From positions 1 to 39,664 of the forward strand of contig CAIQIQ010000080.1 in the NCBI GenBank assembly GCA_903871935.1: DNA of 39,664 bases, written 5' to 3'. The notes below the pieces were generated by a model that did no database searches, was not told the origin of the DNA, and saw only the letters and a list, made by a program, of their open reading frames with translations. Positions 30,308-38,823 of the stretch are shown here, in pieces. Origin of the DNA: an uncultured Phycisphaerales bacterium (lineage in GTDB: Bacteria; Planctomycetota; Phycisphaerae; Tepidisphaerales; Tepidisphaeraceae). The position numbers and the translations under genes were made by a program. Within the stretch, counting starts at the first letter, position 1, and each line of letters opens with the position of its first letter.

Positions 30308-31582
30308 CTACCGATCCAGTTCGGCGGCGATGATGTTCAGCGAGCCGAGGACGGCAACCACATCGGAGATCGTGTGACCTTCGATGAGCTTGGGGAAGGC
30401 CTGATAGTTGATGAAGATCGGCGGGCGGGTGCGGGCGCGCCAGGCGGTCGATGAACCATCAGACACGATGTAGTAGCCCAACTCCCCGTTGGCCGACTCG
30501 ATGCAGTTATAGACCTCGCCGACCGGGGTGGTGAAGCCGCGGTTGGTCATGATCATCTCAAACTGATGGATCAGGCCTTCGATCGAGCCGTAGACCTGAT
30601 CCTTCGGCGGCTGCACATCCTTGGTTTCCGGGCTGATGTTCACCGGGCCGCCGGGGATGTTATCGAGCAGTTGGCGGATAATGTGAATCGACTGGCGCAG
30701 CTCTTCGATGCGGAGATAGTACCGGGCGTAGACATCGCCGGTGGTCATGATCGGAACCTTGAAGTCCACGGCCGGGGCGCCCTTGCCATCCCAGTTATCC
30801 TTGAAGCAGAGGTAGGGGTCATCCTTGCGGACATCGCGTTTGACGCCGGCAGCGCGGGCGACCGGGCCGGTGATGCTCCAGGCGATCGCATCAGCCTTGC
30901 TCAACGGGCTGATGCCGCGCGTGCGCTCGGTGAAGATGCGATTGCGGTTCAGCAGCGCCTCGATGTCTCCCAAGGCCCGGGGCAGGGCGTTGTCGATCAG
31001 GTTGTGCATCATCTTCTGGAAGACGGCCTCATCGGGCAGATCTTGGTTCAGGCCCCCGACGCGGGTCCAGCTCGTGTGGTAACGCTGGCCGGTCATGAAC
31101 TCACAGATGTCGTAGATCAGTTCGCGTTCATTGAAGCCGTACAAGAAGGCGGTGAATGCGCCCAGATCCAGGCCGGCGGCGCCAATGCAGAGCAGGTGCG
31201 ACTGGATCCGACCCAGTTCTCCGGCGATCGTGCGCAGGACCTTGGTGCGCGGGGTTAGGTCGATGCCCAGCAGTTTCTCGACGGCGCCGTGCCACGCCAA
31301 CTCGTTGTAGATCGGCGCGGAGTAGTCCATGCGGTCGACGATAGTGACATACTGGTTGTAGTCGAGGTGCTCGCCGAGCTTCTCGAACCCGGAATGGAGG
31401 TAGCCGATGTGCGGCGTGCAATGAACGACACGCTCGCCATCGAGTTCCAGCACCAGGCGCAGCGTGGTATGGGTCGCGGGGTGCTGGGGGCCGAAGTTGA
31501 GCACCCAGCGGTTGGCGGCATCAAGCCCCTGATCATCCAGGATGATGGTATCTTCGTTGGCCTTGGTGAGTGTAAAGGGCAT
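30308..31582 (-). CDS. nuoD: NADH-quinone oxidoreductase subunit D
   Basis: 424 residues, the 49-kDa hydrogenase-like subunit of complex I that forms the quinone pocket at the tip of the peripheral arm. Landmarks: NFGPQHPATHTTLRLVLELDGE (29-50), HIGYLHSGFEKLGE (58-71), DRMDYSAPIYNELAW, GELGRIQSHLLCIGAAGLDLGAFTAF, and a C-terminal LGSLNIIAAELDR matching the family's usual GSLD-x-V-x-GEVDR end. The start is ATG 31582 by homology; the frame reaching 31717 includes the promoter. The gene is alone: no nuoC, nuoB or nuoE beside it, unlike the usual operon. It has its own good promoter and a leader of about 60 nt without a Shine-Dalgarno. Confidence 0.95.
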   Translation of the reverse strand: MPFTLTKANEDTIILDDQGLDAANRWVLNFGPQHPATHTTLRLVLELDGERVVHCTPHIGYLHSGFEKLGEHLDYNQYVTIVDRMDYSAPIYNELAWHGAVEKLLGIDLTPRTKVLRTIAGELGRIQSHLLCIGAAGLDLGAFTAFLYGFNERELIYDICEFMTGQRYHTSWTRVGGLNQDLPDEAVFQKMMHNLIDNALPRALGDIEALLNRNRIFTERTRGISPLSKADAIAWSITGPVARAAGVKRDVRKDDPYLCFKDNWDGKGAPAVDFKVPIMTTGDVYARYYLRIEELRQSIHIIRQLLDNIPGGPVNISPETKDVQPPKDQVYGSIEGLIHQFEMIMTNRGFTTPVGEVYNCIESANGELGYYIVSDGSSTAWRARTRPPIFINYQAFPKLIEGHTISDVVAVLGSLNIIAAELDR

Positions 31583-31648
31583 ATGGCAGCGTTGGTTGTG
31601 TGTGTTCTGGCCCGGTGAGCCGCACAAGCGGCCGCGAGTTAGCGGCTG

Positions 31649-31676
31649 ATTATAGTGCTTGCCAGCGAGTGGTCCA
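31649..31676 (-). promoter_or_regulatory. Promoter of nuoD
   Basis: On the minus strand: TGGACC (31676-31671), 16-bp spacer, exact TATAAT (31654-31649). Predicted +1 near 31642, 60 nt before the start codon. Confidence 0.6.
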
Positions 31677-31797
31677 TCCTTTGAAACTGGAGGCAAGCAG
31701 CATGCCGCCGCTGGCACCTTGTGCGATCGGGCCAGAGATGGCCTGAGCCAGCGAAGACTGGTCTAGTTGCTGGCCCAGGCGCTGCCGCGCAGGGGTA

Positions 31798-32517
31798 TCA
31801 TTTGCCCGATTTGGCACTGGTTGTGCGGCTACCGCTGTTATTGGGCACTGGCATGGGACGCAACGGCTGCATCTTTTGGGGGGGAAGCGTGGGGTCGACA
31901 AACCTGTGGATCCCTGCGCCGGTGGTCTCGTCGCGCGTGACTGGCCCGATGACGGTGGGGCGGCCCGGAGGCAAATCGAGGATGTTGGGGAGACCGGTCA
32001 TGGGATGAACGTTCAGCAGAGCGTCATTGCTGTCTAGCGTGCTGCCCGCAGGTATGGCCTGGTCAGCGGGGCTGCCTTGGATGCCGCGCATGTCCATCTT
32101 GCCACTGGTGTCGGGGAGGTCAAGCAGCGTATCACTCGTATCTGCGGCCGCAGGACTGGTTGGCGCTGCGAGGGCTGCGTTGCCTGCCAAGGGTGCGTTG
32201 CTGGGCGCGGGCGCAGCACTTGGCGCAGCTACGGGCGCATTGCTGGGCGCGGCGACGGGCGCATTGCTTGGCGCTACCGAGGGCACGTTGCTGGGCGCGG
32301 CCACTGGGGCATTACTGGGCCCTACCGAGGGCACAGCGCTGGGCGAAGCAACTGGCGCATTACTTGGCGCGGCCACCGGCGCATTTCCGGGCGCGCTTTG
32401 AAGCGGCGGCGCGGGAGTAAACTTGAATGCGCTGCTTGATCCGGCCGGCGGTGTCGCGGCCAGCGCGAACGTTCCAAGAGCTGATACTGCGGCAAGTGCT
32501 ATTGCATACCGATTCAT
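31798..32517 (-). CDS. Exported Ala/Pro/Ser/Asn repeat protein
   Basis: Protein of 239 residues from ATG 32517, chosen because AAGGAG lies 8 nt upstream and a signal peptide (MNRYAIALAAVSALGTFALA) starts there. The mature N-terminal half (about 40-118) is a run of octapeptide-like units APSNAPVA and variants, likely an extended, wall-spanning or linker segment. The second half is unique: SDTLLDLPDTSGKMDMRG, an MTGLPNILDLPPGRPTVIGPVTRDETTGAG stretch and a basic Ser-rich end. No family recognised. The low-complexity part is prone to length change. It may be cotranscribed with endonuclease III upstream, but the 158-nt gap gives no evidence. Confidence 0.7.
   Translation of the reverse strand: MNRYAIALAAVSALGTFALAATPPAGSSSAFKFTPAPPLQSAPGNAPVAAPSNAPVASPSAVPSVGPSNAPVAAPSNVPSVAPSNAPVAAPSNAPVAAPSAAPAPSNAPLAGNAALAAPTSPAAADTSDTLLDLPDTSGKMDMRGIQGSPADQAIPAGSTLDSNDALLNVHPMTGLPNILDLPPGRPTVIGPVTRDETTGAGIHRFVDPTLPPQKMQPLRPMPVPNNSGSRTTSAKSGK
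32175..32397 (-). repeat. Tandem 24-nt repeats encoding APSNAPVA units
   Basis: About nine imperfect units (for example GGCGCATTGCTGGGCGCGGC on the plus strand) inside the exported repeat protein gene. Variant units (VPSV, APVG) show old divergence. Confidence 0.8.
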
Positions 32518-32675
32518 ATCCATCTCTCCTTCATGGCCGCCGATTGACTCGCACGCGCACGGTGCGGCGGCTTCTCTATTCCCCATTTCCACCCTTCAGG
32601 AACGCTAGGCCATCAGGTGCGCGAAGTCTGGTGGTCGGCGATGTAAAAGTTCACGAAATGGCGGTAATACCGGTC

Positions 32676-33356
32676 TCAAGTGCCCTTGCCACTGCGCTGA
32701 AGCTGGCCCATGGGGCAGCGTGGTTGAAGCCGGCAGCGGTGGCAGAGTGGGCTGCGGGCTTTGCAGGTTTGGCGGCCGTGGGTGATCAACAGGACATGCA
32801 TCTCGTAGCGTTCGGCCGGAGCGATGGCGGGCTCGAGCGAGTCGTGAGCCTGATCGGCGGACGTTCGCGGCGGAAGCCAGCCGAGGCGGATGGCGATGCG
32901 ATGGATGTGGGTGTCGACCGGGAAGACGGCGTGGAACTGGGAGAACAGCAGAACACAGTTGGCGGTCTTGGGGCCGATGCCGGTGAAACTCAAGAGGTAG
33001 CTGCGGGCATCGGGCATCGACATGGAGGCGAGGTGATCGAGACTGATCTTCCCGTGCTCGGATCGGATCTGGCGGAGGATGGTCTGGATGCGCGGGGCTT
33101 TGATGTTGCTTAGGCCGCTAATGCGAATGCAGCGAGCGACCTCCTCGGTGGGGGCGTCGGCAACCTTCTTCCAGGAGCGGAAGCGATTCCAGAGCTTTCG
33201 GTAGCCGGCGGATGAGTTGGTGTCACTGGTGTTCTGGGAGAGGATGGTGCCGACGAGGATGGAGACAGGGTTGCCGTGGTTGGTCCACGGGCGAGGACCG
33301 TAGGCGAGGCGAAGTTGGTTGAGGACCCAACGGGGAGTTGGATGGAACTTGGCCAC
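32676..33356 (-). CDS. nth: Endonuclease III-like DNA glycosylase
   Basis: HhH-GPD base-excision enzyme of 226 residues that removes oxidised pyrimidines and nicks the abasic site. Helix-hairpin-helix FTGIGPKTANCV carries the catalytic Lys130, PVDTHIHRI carries the catalytic Asp148, and the C-terminal 4Fe-4S loop is Cys198-x6-Cys205-x2-Cys208-x5-Cys214, the canonical spacing. ILSQNTSD matches the family's LSQ-T-D segment. GTG start at 33356 (MAKFHPTP); no strong ribosome site. Full length. Nothing in the neighbourhood suggests a special role. Confidence 0.94.
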   Translation of the reverse strand: MAKFHPTPRWVLNQLRLAYGPRPWTNHGNPVSILVGTILSQNTSDTNSSAGYRKLWNRFRSWKKVADAPTEEVARCIRISGLSNIKAPRIQTILRQIRSEHGKISLDHLASMSMPDARSYLLSFTGIGPKTANCVLLFSQFHAVFPVDTHIHRIAIRLGWLPPRTSADQAHDSLEPAIAPAERYEMHVLLITHGRQTCKARSPLCHRCRLQPRCPMGQLQRSGKGT

Positions 33357-34109
33357 GGGAGCTTCTTACGGCAGCGGGGTGGGGAGGGCAAGGGGTTGGG
33401 AAAAGCCGAGAGCGGAAACGAAACCGAAATCGCGCCTGCTGGGTGCGAAAGCAGGTGCGCAGGTTCGGGGCGAGGGGGGGGTGGTGTGCGGCAAGTGCTG
33501 TATAAACAAGTGGTTAGGGCATATTTGGGGGAGGAGGTGCGCAGGTTCGATGCGCATCTCTGGGCGGCGATCACCTACTTGTCCGCTAGGAATAGTTGTA
33601 TTGGATTGTCAAATAGCGTGGCCCGCTGGGTGCGCGGACAAGCTAAAGCTTGAACAACCATCGCAAGCTGAAGCTTGAACTACGAACGAAACGCGGTCCC
33701 TCCACATATAGGAGTGGTCTGCAAGATTTGATAAGAAGAGATTGAGGATTGACAAGGGGTTAGGAACGGCGGGGAAAATTCGCATTTTGTTAAGCGAGCT
33801 CGGGCATGGAAATTGCTAGTGAAGGGAAGACGAATACGGATCTCATTCAGAGGGCGAGAGGCAGCTGTTGAATACCGCGTATACGGCCGCGTGTAGAGAT
33901 GATCATACGGCTGGTGTATCCCGGGCTGCCACGGTGGCCTGGTCGGTGTTGCTGGGGGTGGGTTGGGGGCTGATGGTGATGGTGGAGGTGTTGCCTGCCG
34001 TGATCTGGGTGGGGATGGTGGTGGGGAAGATGGTGGTGTGAGGGGCGAAAGGCCAACGAAGTTCCTTGGGCGTTAGCCCACTCCGCCATCGGCACCAACC
34101 GTGGGCCCC
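33357..34109. other. Gene-free stretch with repeats and G-rich DNA
   Basis: No gene that I can support. It includes two near-identical 17-bp copies at 33639-33680 and a G/T-rich block at about 33931-34045 with many GG and GGG runs that might form quadruplexes. One frame through the block (to a TGA at 34039) reads as a hydrophobic peptide but has no start signals and is probably incidental. Confidence 0.45.
33639..33680 (+). repeat. Direct repeat CAAGCTRAAGCTTGAAC, two copies
   Basis: Copies at 33639-33655 and 33664-33680 differ at one base and are 25 bp apart. Each is itself partly palindromic around AAGCTT. Confidence 0.65.
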
Positions 34110-34904
34110 TTAGGAAACCCAGAAGGCCATGCTCTTGACGACCCACTTCCCATTCTGTTTGACACAAGTGAACAGATCTCCGCATCCCGCAAGTCCATGC
34201 TGCTGACTGCCCGTGTAGACCTTGATCTCGCCGTTTTGGCCCATCTGAAACTGATGAATGGGCGCGTTGGGACAAGTGACGCCAACACTTCCTTTGTGTG
34301 GAAGTCGCATCTCAGTGCGAACTAGGTCCACAAGTTCGATCATGTCAGTCTCACTGATGTCACTGGGACGGGGGAACGGCCACAGCAGGGGATCCGGCAG
34401 ATCCAGTTTGTCAGCAAATGGGTGCTCTGGTTCTGCGACCTGATAGTACTCGTCCACATGATACTTCGTATCAGGTGCGTTCTTGGACATGGTTGGCCAC
34501 CACCTGAAGCGCAGAGAGTCAACCGAAACAGATCGGCCGGTGCGCAAGCGAGGAGTCGTTCTCTCGGGAACGAAGTAGACAGTGGCATTCCAGTCTCGTT
34601 CGGGCGAGGAGGTGCGGGAGTAATGTACCAGAATGAACCACACCTTCCGGTCAAGGTGAGTGACCTGTTTCGTGAACTTCAGAATCGAGCTTACGTCCGA
34701 TTCCGGCAGCGGGTCGTGATTCAGACGCTGATCATAGATGAGCGGGACTTCGGTTGCTGACGTTGTGGGGGCTGCTTGAGTCGTCGATCTTGTTGTGGCT
34801 CCGTTGTTGGCCGCTTCCGATCCGCGTGCAGACGTATAGAAGCAGGTCAGCGCAACGATACAGATGAGCCAGGGAATGGCCCAACTGATTCTAACTTGAG
34901 TCAT
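34110..34904 (-). CDS. Secreted protein of unknown function
   Basis: Protein of 264 residues. ATG 34904 has GGAAG 5 nt upstream. The N-terminal hydrophobic segment (WAIPWLICIVALTCFYTSA, about 8-26) is a signal peptide or anchor; a Thr/Ala/Ser-rich linker (33-52) follows. The body is mixed alpha/beta with paired cysteines late in the chain (around residues 218, 242 and 247: VTCPN, AGCGDLFTC), which could form a disulfide outside the cytoplasm. It ends VKQNGKWVVKSMAFWVS, a strand pattern recalling NTF2-like or SnoaL-like folds, but this is not enough to assign a family. Confidence 0.65.
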   Translation of the reverse strand: MTQVRISWAIPWLICIVALTCFYTSARGSEAANNGATTRSTTQAAPTTSATEVPLIYDQRLNHDPLPESDVSSILKFTKQVTHLDRKVWFILVHYSRTSSPERDWNATVYFVPERTTPRLRTGRSVSVDSLRFRWWPTMSKNAPDTKYHVDEYYQVAEPEHPFADKLDLPDPLLWPFPRPSDISETDMIELVDLVRTEMRLPHKGSVGVTCPNAPIHQFQMGQNGEIKVYTGSQQHGLAGCGDLFTCVKQNGKWVVKSMAFWVS

Positions 34905-35081
34905 ATAGCTTCCATGTCAGAGTTTGGCCGCACGCTGCAGCGGAGAACCCGTTGCAATGGTACACAGGTGCTTTGACGCCATACAAGCGAAATCCTTGGA
35001 GGCGGGACAACAGGGTCTCAACATTGCACACGTGAATGCGCAGCGGGCCGCGGTGCGGGGCCGGGGTGCCTTGCGCGAAAC

Positions 35082-35101
35082 CCGCCAGTTCACGCTGGCG
35101 G
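35082..35101 (-). terminator. Hairpin after the secreted glycosidase-like gene
   Basis: Perfect 7-bp stem CCGCCAG / CTGGCGG with a 6-nt loop, 48 nt past the stop at 35149, followed on the minus strand by GTTTCGC. No long T-tract. Confidence 0.4.
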
Positions 35102-35148
35102 CTCTTTGGGGGTTCTTTGAGCGTTCGTCTTGGGGTTCGCTTGGTTTG

Positions 35149-36723
35149 TTAGTTGGGGGCTTTGGACCACTGGTCGTAGGTGTTGAGGAGGTCGAAGTAG
35201 GGCTTCATGTTGTTGTAGCCGGTGCCCCACTGGGTGTACATGACGCCGAGGATGTTGCTTACGCCGGCGGAATCCTTTTTCCAGGCGGTGATGTTTTTCT
35301 TCATGCCGGCGGCGGTCGTCGCATCGTAGTAGCCGCAGAGGATCTGCGAATTCCCGCGGTCGCCGAAGAACTTGACGCCTTTGGCGCCGTCGACCCAGTT
35401 CATGATGGTGACATCCTTGGGCAGGCCATCCCATGAGCCGGCCCAGTTGCCGTGAACCAGATAAAAGTTCTTGACGCCTTCTTCGCCGACGGGCCAGGCG
35501 TTCTGGTCGGGGCAGAACATGTCGCTCCAGGTGTAGATGGTGGCATTGGGCGACGCCTTGCGGATCACATCGACGCCTCGCTTGCACATGTCGGCGAGGA
35601 TTTTTCCCGGGGGAATGTTGGGCGTTTCAAAGCCGCCGATGCGGATCTCATCGAAGTGCATGAAGAACCCGGTCGGGTTCCACACTTTGACGCAATTGTT
35701 CACATCCTTTTCCATGATCGGATAGACGGCCGGGTCTTCCATGGTCATGTTGGCTTTGTCGTAGCACTTGGCGGCATGGAAGAAGGAGACCTTAAGTTTC
35801 CGGCCATCCTTGATGCGGGAGTCGTCGGTCAGTTCGATGCTGGCGGGGTTGTGTTCCCAGGAATAGGAAACCTTGCCGGCGGCGATGTCGGGATCGACAA
35901 GCTTCTTGAAGTCCTTGCCCTCTTCGTACACCGTCTGGCCATCTTCACTGGTGACGGTAAGTGGGGTCATCTGGCGGCGGAGGATCAAGAGTGGGCCGGC
36001 CAGTTCTGCTTTGATGCTCTTGAAGGTTTTCGGGTCTTTGAGCGTCAGGCGCAATCGAAGGTCGTGGCCGTCAAGCGTGTTGAAGGTGTTGGTGGTCACC
36101 CATTCATCGCCGACTTGCCTGACGATTGGATAGGCGCGGGTGAGCCAGCGCAGATTGTCCATGGTGGAAGCGCGGAAGATTTCGCGATCCTCCGGTTTTG
36201 CCGTGGTGCGCAGGGTCACCTTGTAATACATGTAGTTGGGAAGATTGAAGTGCTTGGCGTAGAAGCCGTTATCGGGCTTCGTCATGAGGTCGGACAGGTC
36301 GAGGGTGCCAGAGGGGTCGGGGACGGCGACTTTGCCGGTGACCACGAAGGGCATGTCCTTGACGGGCTGCGAAGCGCTGAGGTTGGGATCGACGCTGAGG
36401 TATTTGGTCGCCACAGCGAAGGCGTAGACGGTGGGGACGATGTTGATCCCGAGTTCGGAAGCAGTGGCTTTGACCTTGGCGACTCGGGCGAGGTACTCGG
36501 GGTTTTCGGCGTTGCGCATCCACCCACCCTCATCCATCATGACGTGGGTGCAGCCGCAGTCTTTGGACTGCTTGAGCATGGCGATGAGCCTGTCCATACC
36601 GGCATCGTTGCTTAAGTTGGCGCCAACCATGTTCCACTGCTGGGGGTATTTGGCCTGGCCAAAGGCGATTTGGGCCATCAGAGCCACCGAGAGACAGCAG
36701 AGACAAAGAGCAAGGCGTTTCAT
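35149..36723 (-). CDS. Secreted TIM-barrel glycosidase-like protein
   Basis: Protein of 524 residues from ATG 36723, with AGGAGG 5 nt upstream; the frame to 36843 is longer but unsupported. Signal peptide 1-22 (LALCLCCLSVALMAQIAFGQ). The layout suggests a (beta/alpha)8 barrel interrupted by a beta-rich insertion: N-terminal HVMMDEGGWMRNAENPEYLARVAKV, an inserted strand-rich domain (about 130-320), then FFMHFDEIRIGGFE (about 352-365) where Asp-Glu at a strand end looks like a glycosidase acid pair, and TIYTWSDMFCPDQNAW, YLVHGNWAGSWDGLP, ILGVMYTQWGTGYNN with barrel-edge Trp residues typical of sugar sites. The glycoside hydrolase family is not identified. Divergent from metX across 157 bp. Confidence 0.72.
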   Translation of the reverse strand: MKRLALCLCCLSVALMAQIAFGQAKYPQQWNMVGANLSNDAGMDRLIAMLKQSKDCGCTHVMMDEGGWMRNAENPEYLARVAKVKATASELGINIVPTVYAFAVATKYLSVDPNLSASQPVKDMPFVVTGKVAVPDPSGTLDLSDLMTKPDNGFYAKHFNLPNYMYYKVTLRTTAKPEDREIFRASTMDNLRWLTRAYPIVRQVGDEWVTTNTFNTLDGHDLRLRLTLKDPKTFKSIKAELAGPLLILRRQMTPLTVTSEDGQTVYEEGKDFKKLVDPDIAAGKVSYSWEHNPASIELTDDSRIKDGRKLKVSFFHAAKCYDKANMTMEDPAVYPIMEKDVNNCVKVWNPTGFFMHFDEIRIGGFETPNIPPGKILADMCKRGVDVIRKASPNATIYTWSDMFCPDQNAWPVGEEGVKNFYLVHGNWAGSWDGLPKDVTIMNWVDGAKGVKFFGDRGNSQILCGYYDATTAAGMKKNITAWKKDSAGVSNILGVMYTQWGTGYNNMKPYFDLLNTYDQWSKAPN

Positions 36724-36880
36724 CATGTCCTCCTGCAAGATTCTTGACCGGCACCCCCCGGCAATTCCAGGGTTGTGGCAGTACTGTACCGCTATAGTGG
36801 GGTATTGCCCACTGGTTTGCCAGGTGCGCACGGGTACGTGCACACCCTACGTGGTGCGTGTAAACTTGGCTACTTCTGAT

Positions 36881-38110
36881 ATGGCTGAGATAACGCAAAC
36901 ACAGAATGCTTTGCCGCGGGTGCGGCGGGTGGCGGATGATCCGCCGGATTCGCCGCGATCGGTGGGCTGGACGGAGGGGAAGAGTCTGCGCATTGTCGAC
37001 GGCCAGGTGTTGGCATTGGAAAAGGGTGGGTCGATCAGCGCCATCGACGTTGAGTATGAGATGTATGGGAAGCTGTCGAAGGCGAAAGATAATGTGGTGC
37101 TGATCTGCCATGCGCTGTCGGGGGATGCGCATGTGGCGGGGTGGGATAAGAATTGGGAGCAGACGGGGCGGCTGTATCGCAAGAAACATCCGGGGTGGTG
37201 GGATACGGTGATCGGGCCGGGGAAGGCGATCGATACACGGAAGTACTGCGTGGTGTGCCCGAATGTGCTGGGGTCGTGTTATGGGACTACCGGGCCGGCT
37301 TCGATTAACCCGGCGACGGGGAAGCCGTATGGGTTGTCGTTCCCGGTGGTGACGGTGTCGGATTGGGTGAAGGTGCAGGCGCTACTCCTGGAGAAGCTGG
37401 GGATTGAGCGAGTGCGCTGCGTGATTGGCGGGTCTCTGGGCGGGCAGCAGGCGCTGGAGTGGGCGCTGGCGTATCCGGAGCGTGTGGAGCGGGCGATCGT
37501 GTTCGCGGCCGCCCATCGGCTCTCAACGCAGGGGGTGGCGTTTAATGCGGTGGGTCGGCGGGCGATTATGACTGATCCGCATTTTAACCAGGGCGAATAT
37601 TACGGGCGGCCGGGGCCGGACCATGGGCTGGCGGTGGCGCGGATGATGGCGCATATCACCTATCTGTCGGAAGAGGGGATGCACCAGAAGTTCGGCCGGC
37701 AGAAGAAGGAGAGCGATACGCCCTCGGCCCTGGGCGGCGAATTTGAGGTGGAGAGCTATTTGCGCTACCAGGGGCAGTCGTTTGTGGAGCGCTTTGATGC
37801 CAACAGCTATCTGTATATCACCTGGGCGATGAATCATTACGATGCGGCTGACCGCTGGGGCGGGGGCGACCTGGTGGAGACATGCAAGCGGCTGAAATCG
37901 AAGATGCTGGTGTGCTCGTTCTCATCGGATTGGCTGTATACGCCGGAGCAGTGCCGGCAGTTGGCGTTTGCGATGTGTCGGGCCGGCCGGCCGGTGAACT
38001 ATGTGAATGTGCCATCGAACTATGGGCATGATTCGTTCCTGGTGGAGCAGGAGCCGGTAGGGAAGCTATTGGAATCGTTCATCGGTGGCGAAGAGGGGGG
38101 TGAGCGATGA
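36881..38110 (+). CDS. metX: Homoserine O-acetyltransferase (MetX)
   Basis: Alpha/beta-hydrolase acyltransferase of 409 residues making O-acetyl-L-homoserine from homoserine and acetyl-CoA, the committed step to methionine. Nucleophile elbow GGSLGGQQ with Ser185; Asp350 in FSSDWLYTP and His383 in YGHDSFL complete the triad. GPASINPATGKPYG and AHRLSTQGVAFNAVGRRAI are family signatures; succinyl specificity is not excluded from sequence alone. The start is ATG 36881 by homology; the frame opening at 36431 runs through the opposite-strand gene and is spurious. An N-terminal extension of about 30 residues is unusual. It overlaps metW by ATGA. Confidence 0.95.
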   Translation: MAEITQTQNALPRVRRVADDPPDSPRSVGWTEGKSLRIVDGQVLALEKGGSISAIDVEYEMYGKLSKAKDNVVLICHALSGDAHVAGWDKNWEQTGRLYRKKHPGWWDTVIGPGKAIDTRKYCVVCPNVLGSCYGTTGPASINPATGKPYGLSFPVVTVSDWVKVQALLLEKLGIERVRCVIGGSLGGQQALEWALAYPERVERAIVFAAAHRLSTQGVAFNAVGRRAIMTDPHFNQGEYYGRPGPDHGLAVARMMAHITYLSEEGMHQKFGRQKKESDTPSALGGEFEVESYLRYQGQSFVERFDANSYLYITWAMNHYDAADRWGGGDLVETCKRLKSKMLVCSFSSDWLYTPEQCRQLAFAMCRAGRPVNYVNVPSNYGHDSFLVEQEPVGKLLESFIGGEEGGER

Positions 38111-38823
38111 TGCGGAAGAACCTGGAAACGCTCAAGCCGCTGCTGGAGAAGATGGATCCAGCGCTGTCGAAGGTGTCGATGGAAGAGATCGTGGCCGCCA
38201 TGGGGCAGGCGGGCGAGGTGGAACTGGCCGGGGCGCCATCGCGATGGGAAGATCAGGTGATCGAGAAGATCATCCCCAAGGGGGCGCGGGTGCTGGACCT
38301 GGGGTGTGGTGAGGGGGAACTGTTGCAGCGGCTGCTGCGGTCGAAGCAGGTGCTTGGGCAGGGGGTTGAGTTGGCGCCTGAGGGGGTGTTTGGATGCGTG
38401 GCGCGGGGTGTGCCGGTATTGCAGATCGACCTGGACCGGGGGCTGAAGGAGTTCCCGGATGGGAGTTTTGATTATGTGGTGCTGGAGGAGACGCTGCAGA
38501 CATTGAGGCGTCCGATCGAACTGCTGCAGGAGATGCTGCGGGTGGGGAAGCGCGGGATCGTGTCGTTTCCGAACTTTGGGTTCTGGAAAGTGCGGCTGGA
38601 TCTGCTGTTGGGTGGGCGGATGCCGGTGACGAAGCAGTTGCCGTTTCGGTGGCATGATACGCCCAATATCCACCTGCTGTGTTTGCAGGATTTCCTGGAC
38701 TGGGTGCATCAGCATCGGGTGAAGGTGGCGGAGGCGCATGTGTTTGCGGAGGGGAAGGTGAGGAAGATGCAGGAGGGGGATAATCTGTATGCGCAGCAGT
38801 GTTTGCTCGTGGTGGAGAAGTGA
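38107..38823 (+). CDS. metW: Methionine biosynthesis protein MetW
   Basis: SAM-methyltransferase-fold protein of 238 residues. The glycine motif VLDLGCGEGELL (62-73), GVELAPEGV (acidic ribose contact), FDYVVLEETLQTLRRP and GIVSFPNFGFWKVRLDLLLGGRMP are typical of MetW, including the NFGFW segment. It carries about 45 extra N-terminal residues compared with usual MetW proteins of about 200 residues. MetW acts with MetX in methionine synthesis, where in other bacteria it activates or supports the acyltransferase. The ATG overlaps the metX stop (ATGA), and its stop overlaps the rsmG start by one base (TGATG). Confidence 0.95.
   Translation: MMRKNLETLKPLLEKMDPALSKVSMEEIVAAMGQAGEVELAGAPSRWEDQVIEKIIPKGARVLDLGCGEGELLQRLLRSKQVLGQGVELAPEGVFGCVARGVPVLQIDLDRGLKEFPDGSFDYVVLEETLQTLRRPIELLQEMLRVGKRGIVSFPNFGFWKVRLDLLLGGRMPVTKQLPFRWHDTPNIHLLCLQDFLDWVHQHRVKVAEAHVFAEGKVRKMQEGDNLYAQQCLLVVEK

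Noticed and set aside
33934..34041. Hydrophobic peptide frame in the G/T-rich block
   Set aside because: No start codon with a ribosome site; composition explains the hydrophobic Val/Trp/Gly translation.
36431..36880. Long open frame continuing upstream of metX
   Set aside because: It lies opposite the signal peptide and N-terminal part of the secreted glycosidase-like gene; MetX homology begins only after ATG 36881.
36727..36880. SAM or SAH riboswitch upstream of metX
   Set aside because: The short divergent region shows palindromic bits (GTGCGCAC) but none of the conserved riboswitch core motifs, and no convincing promoter.
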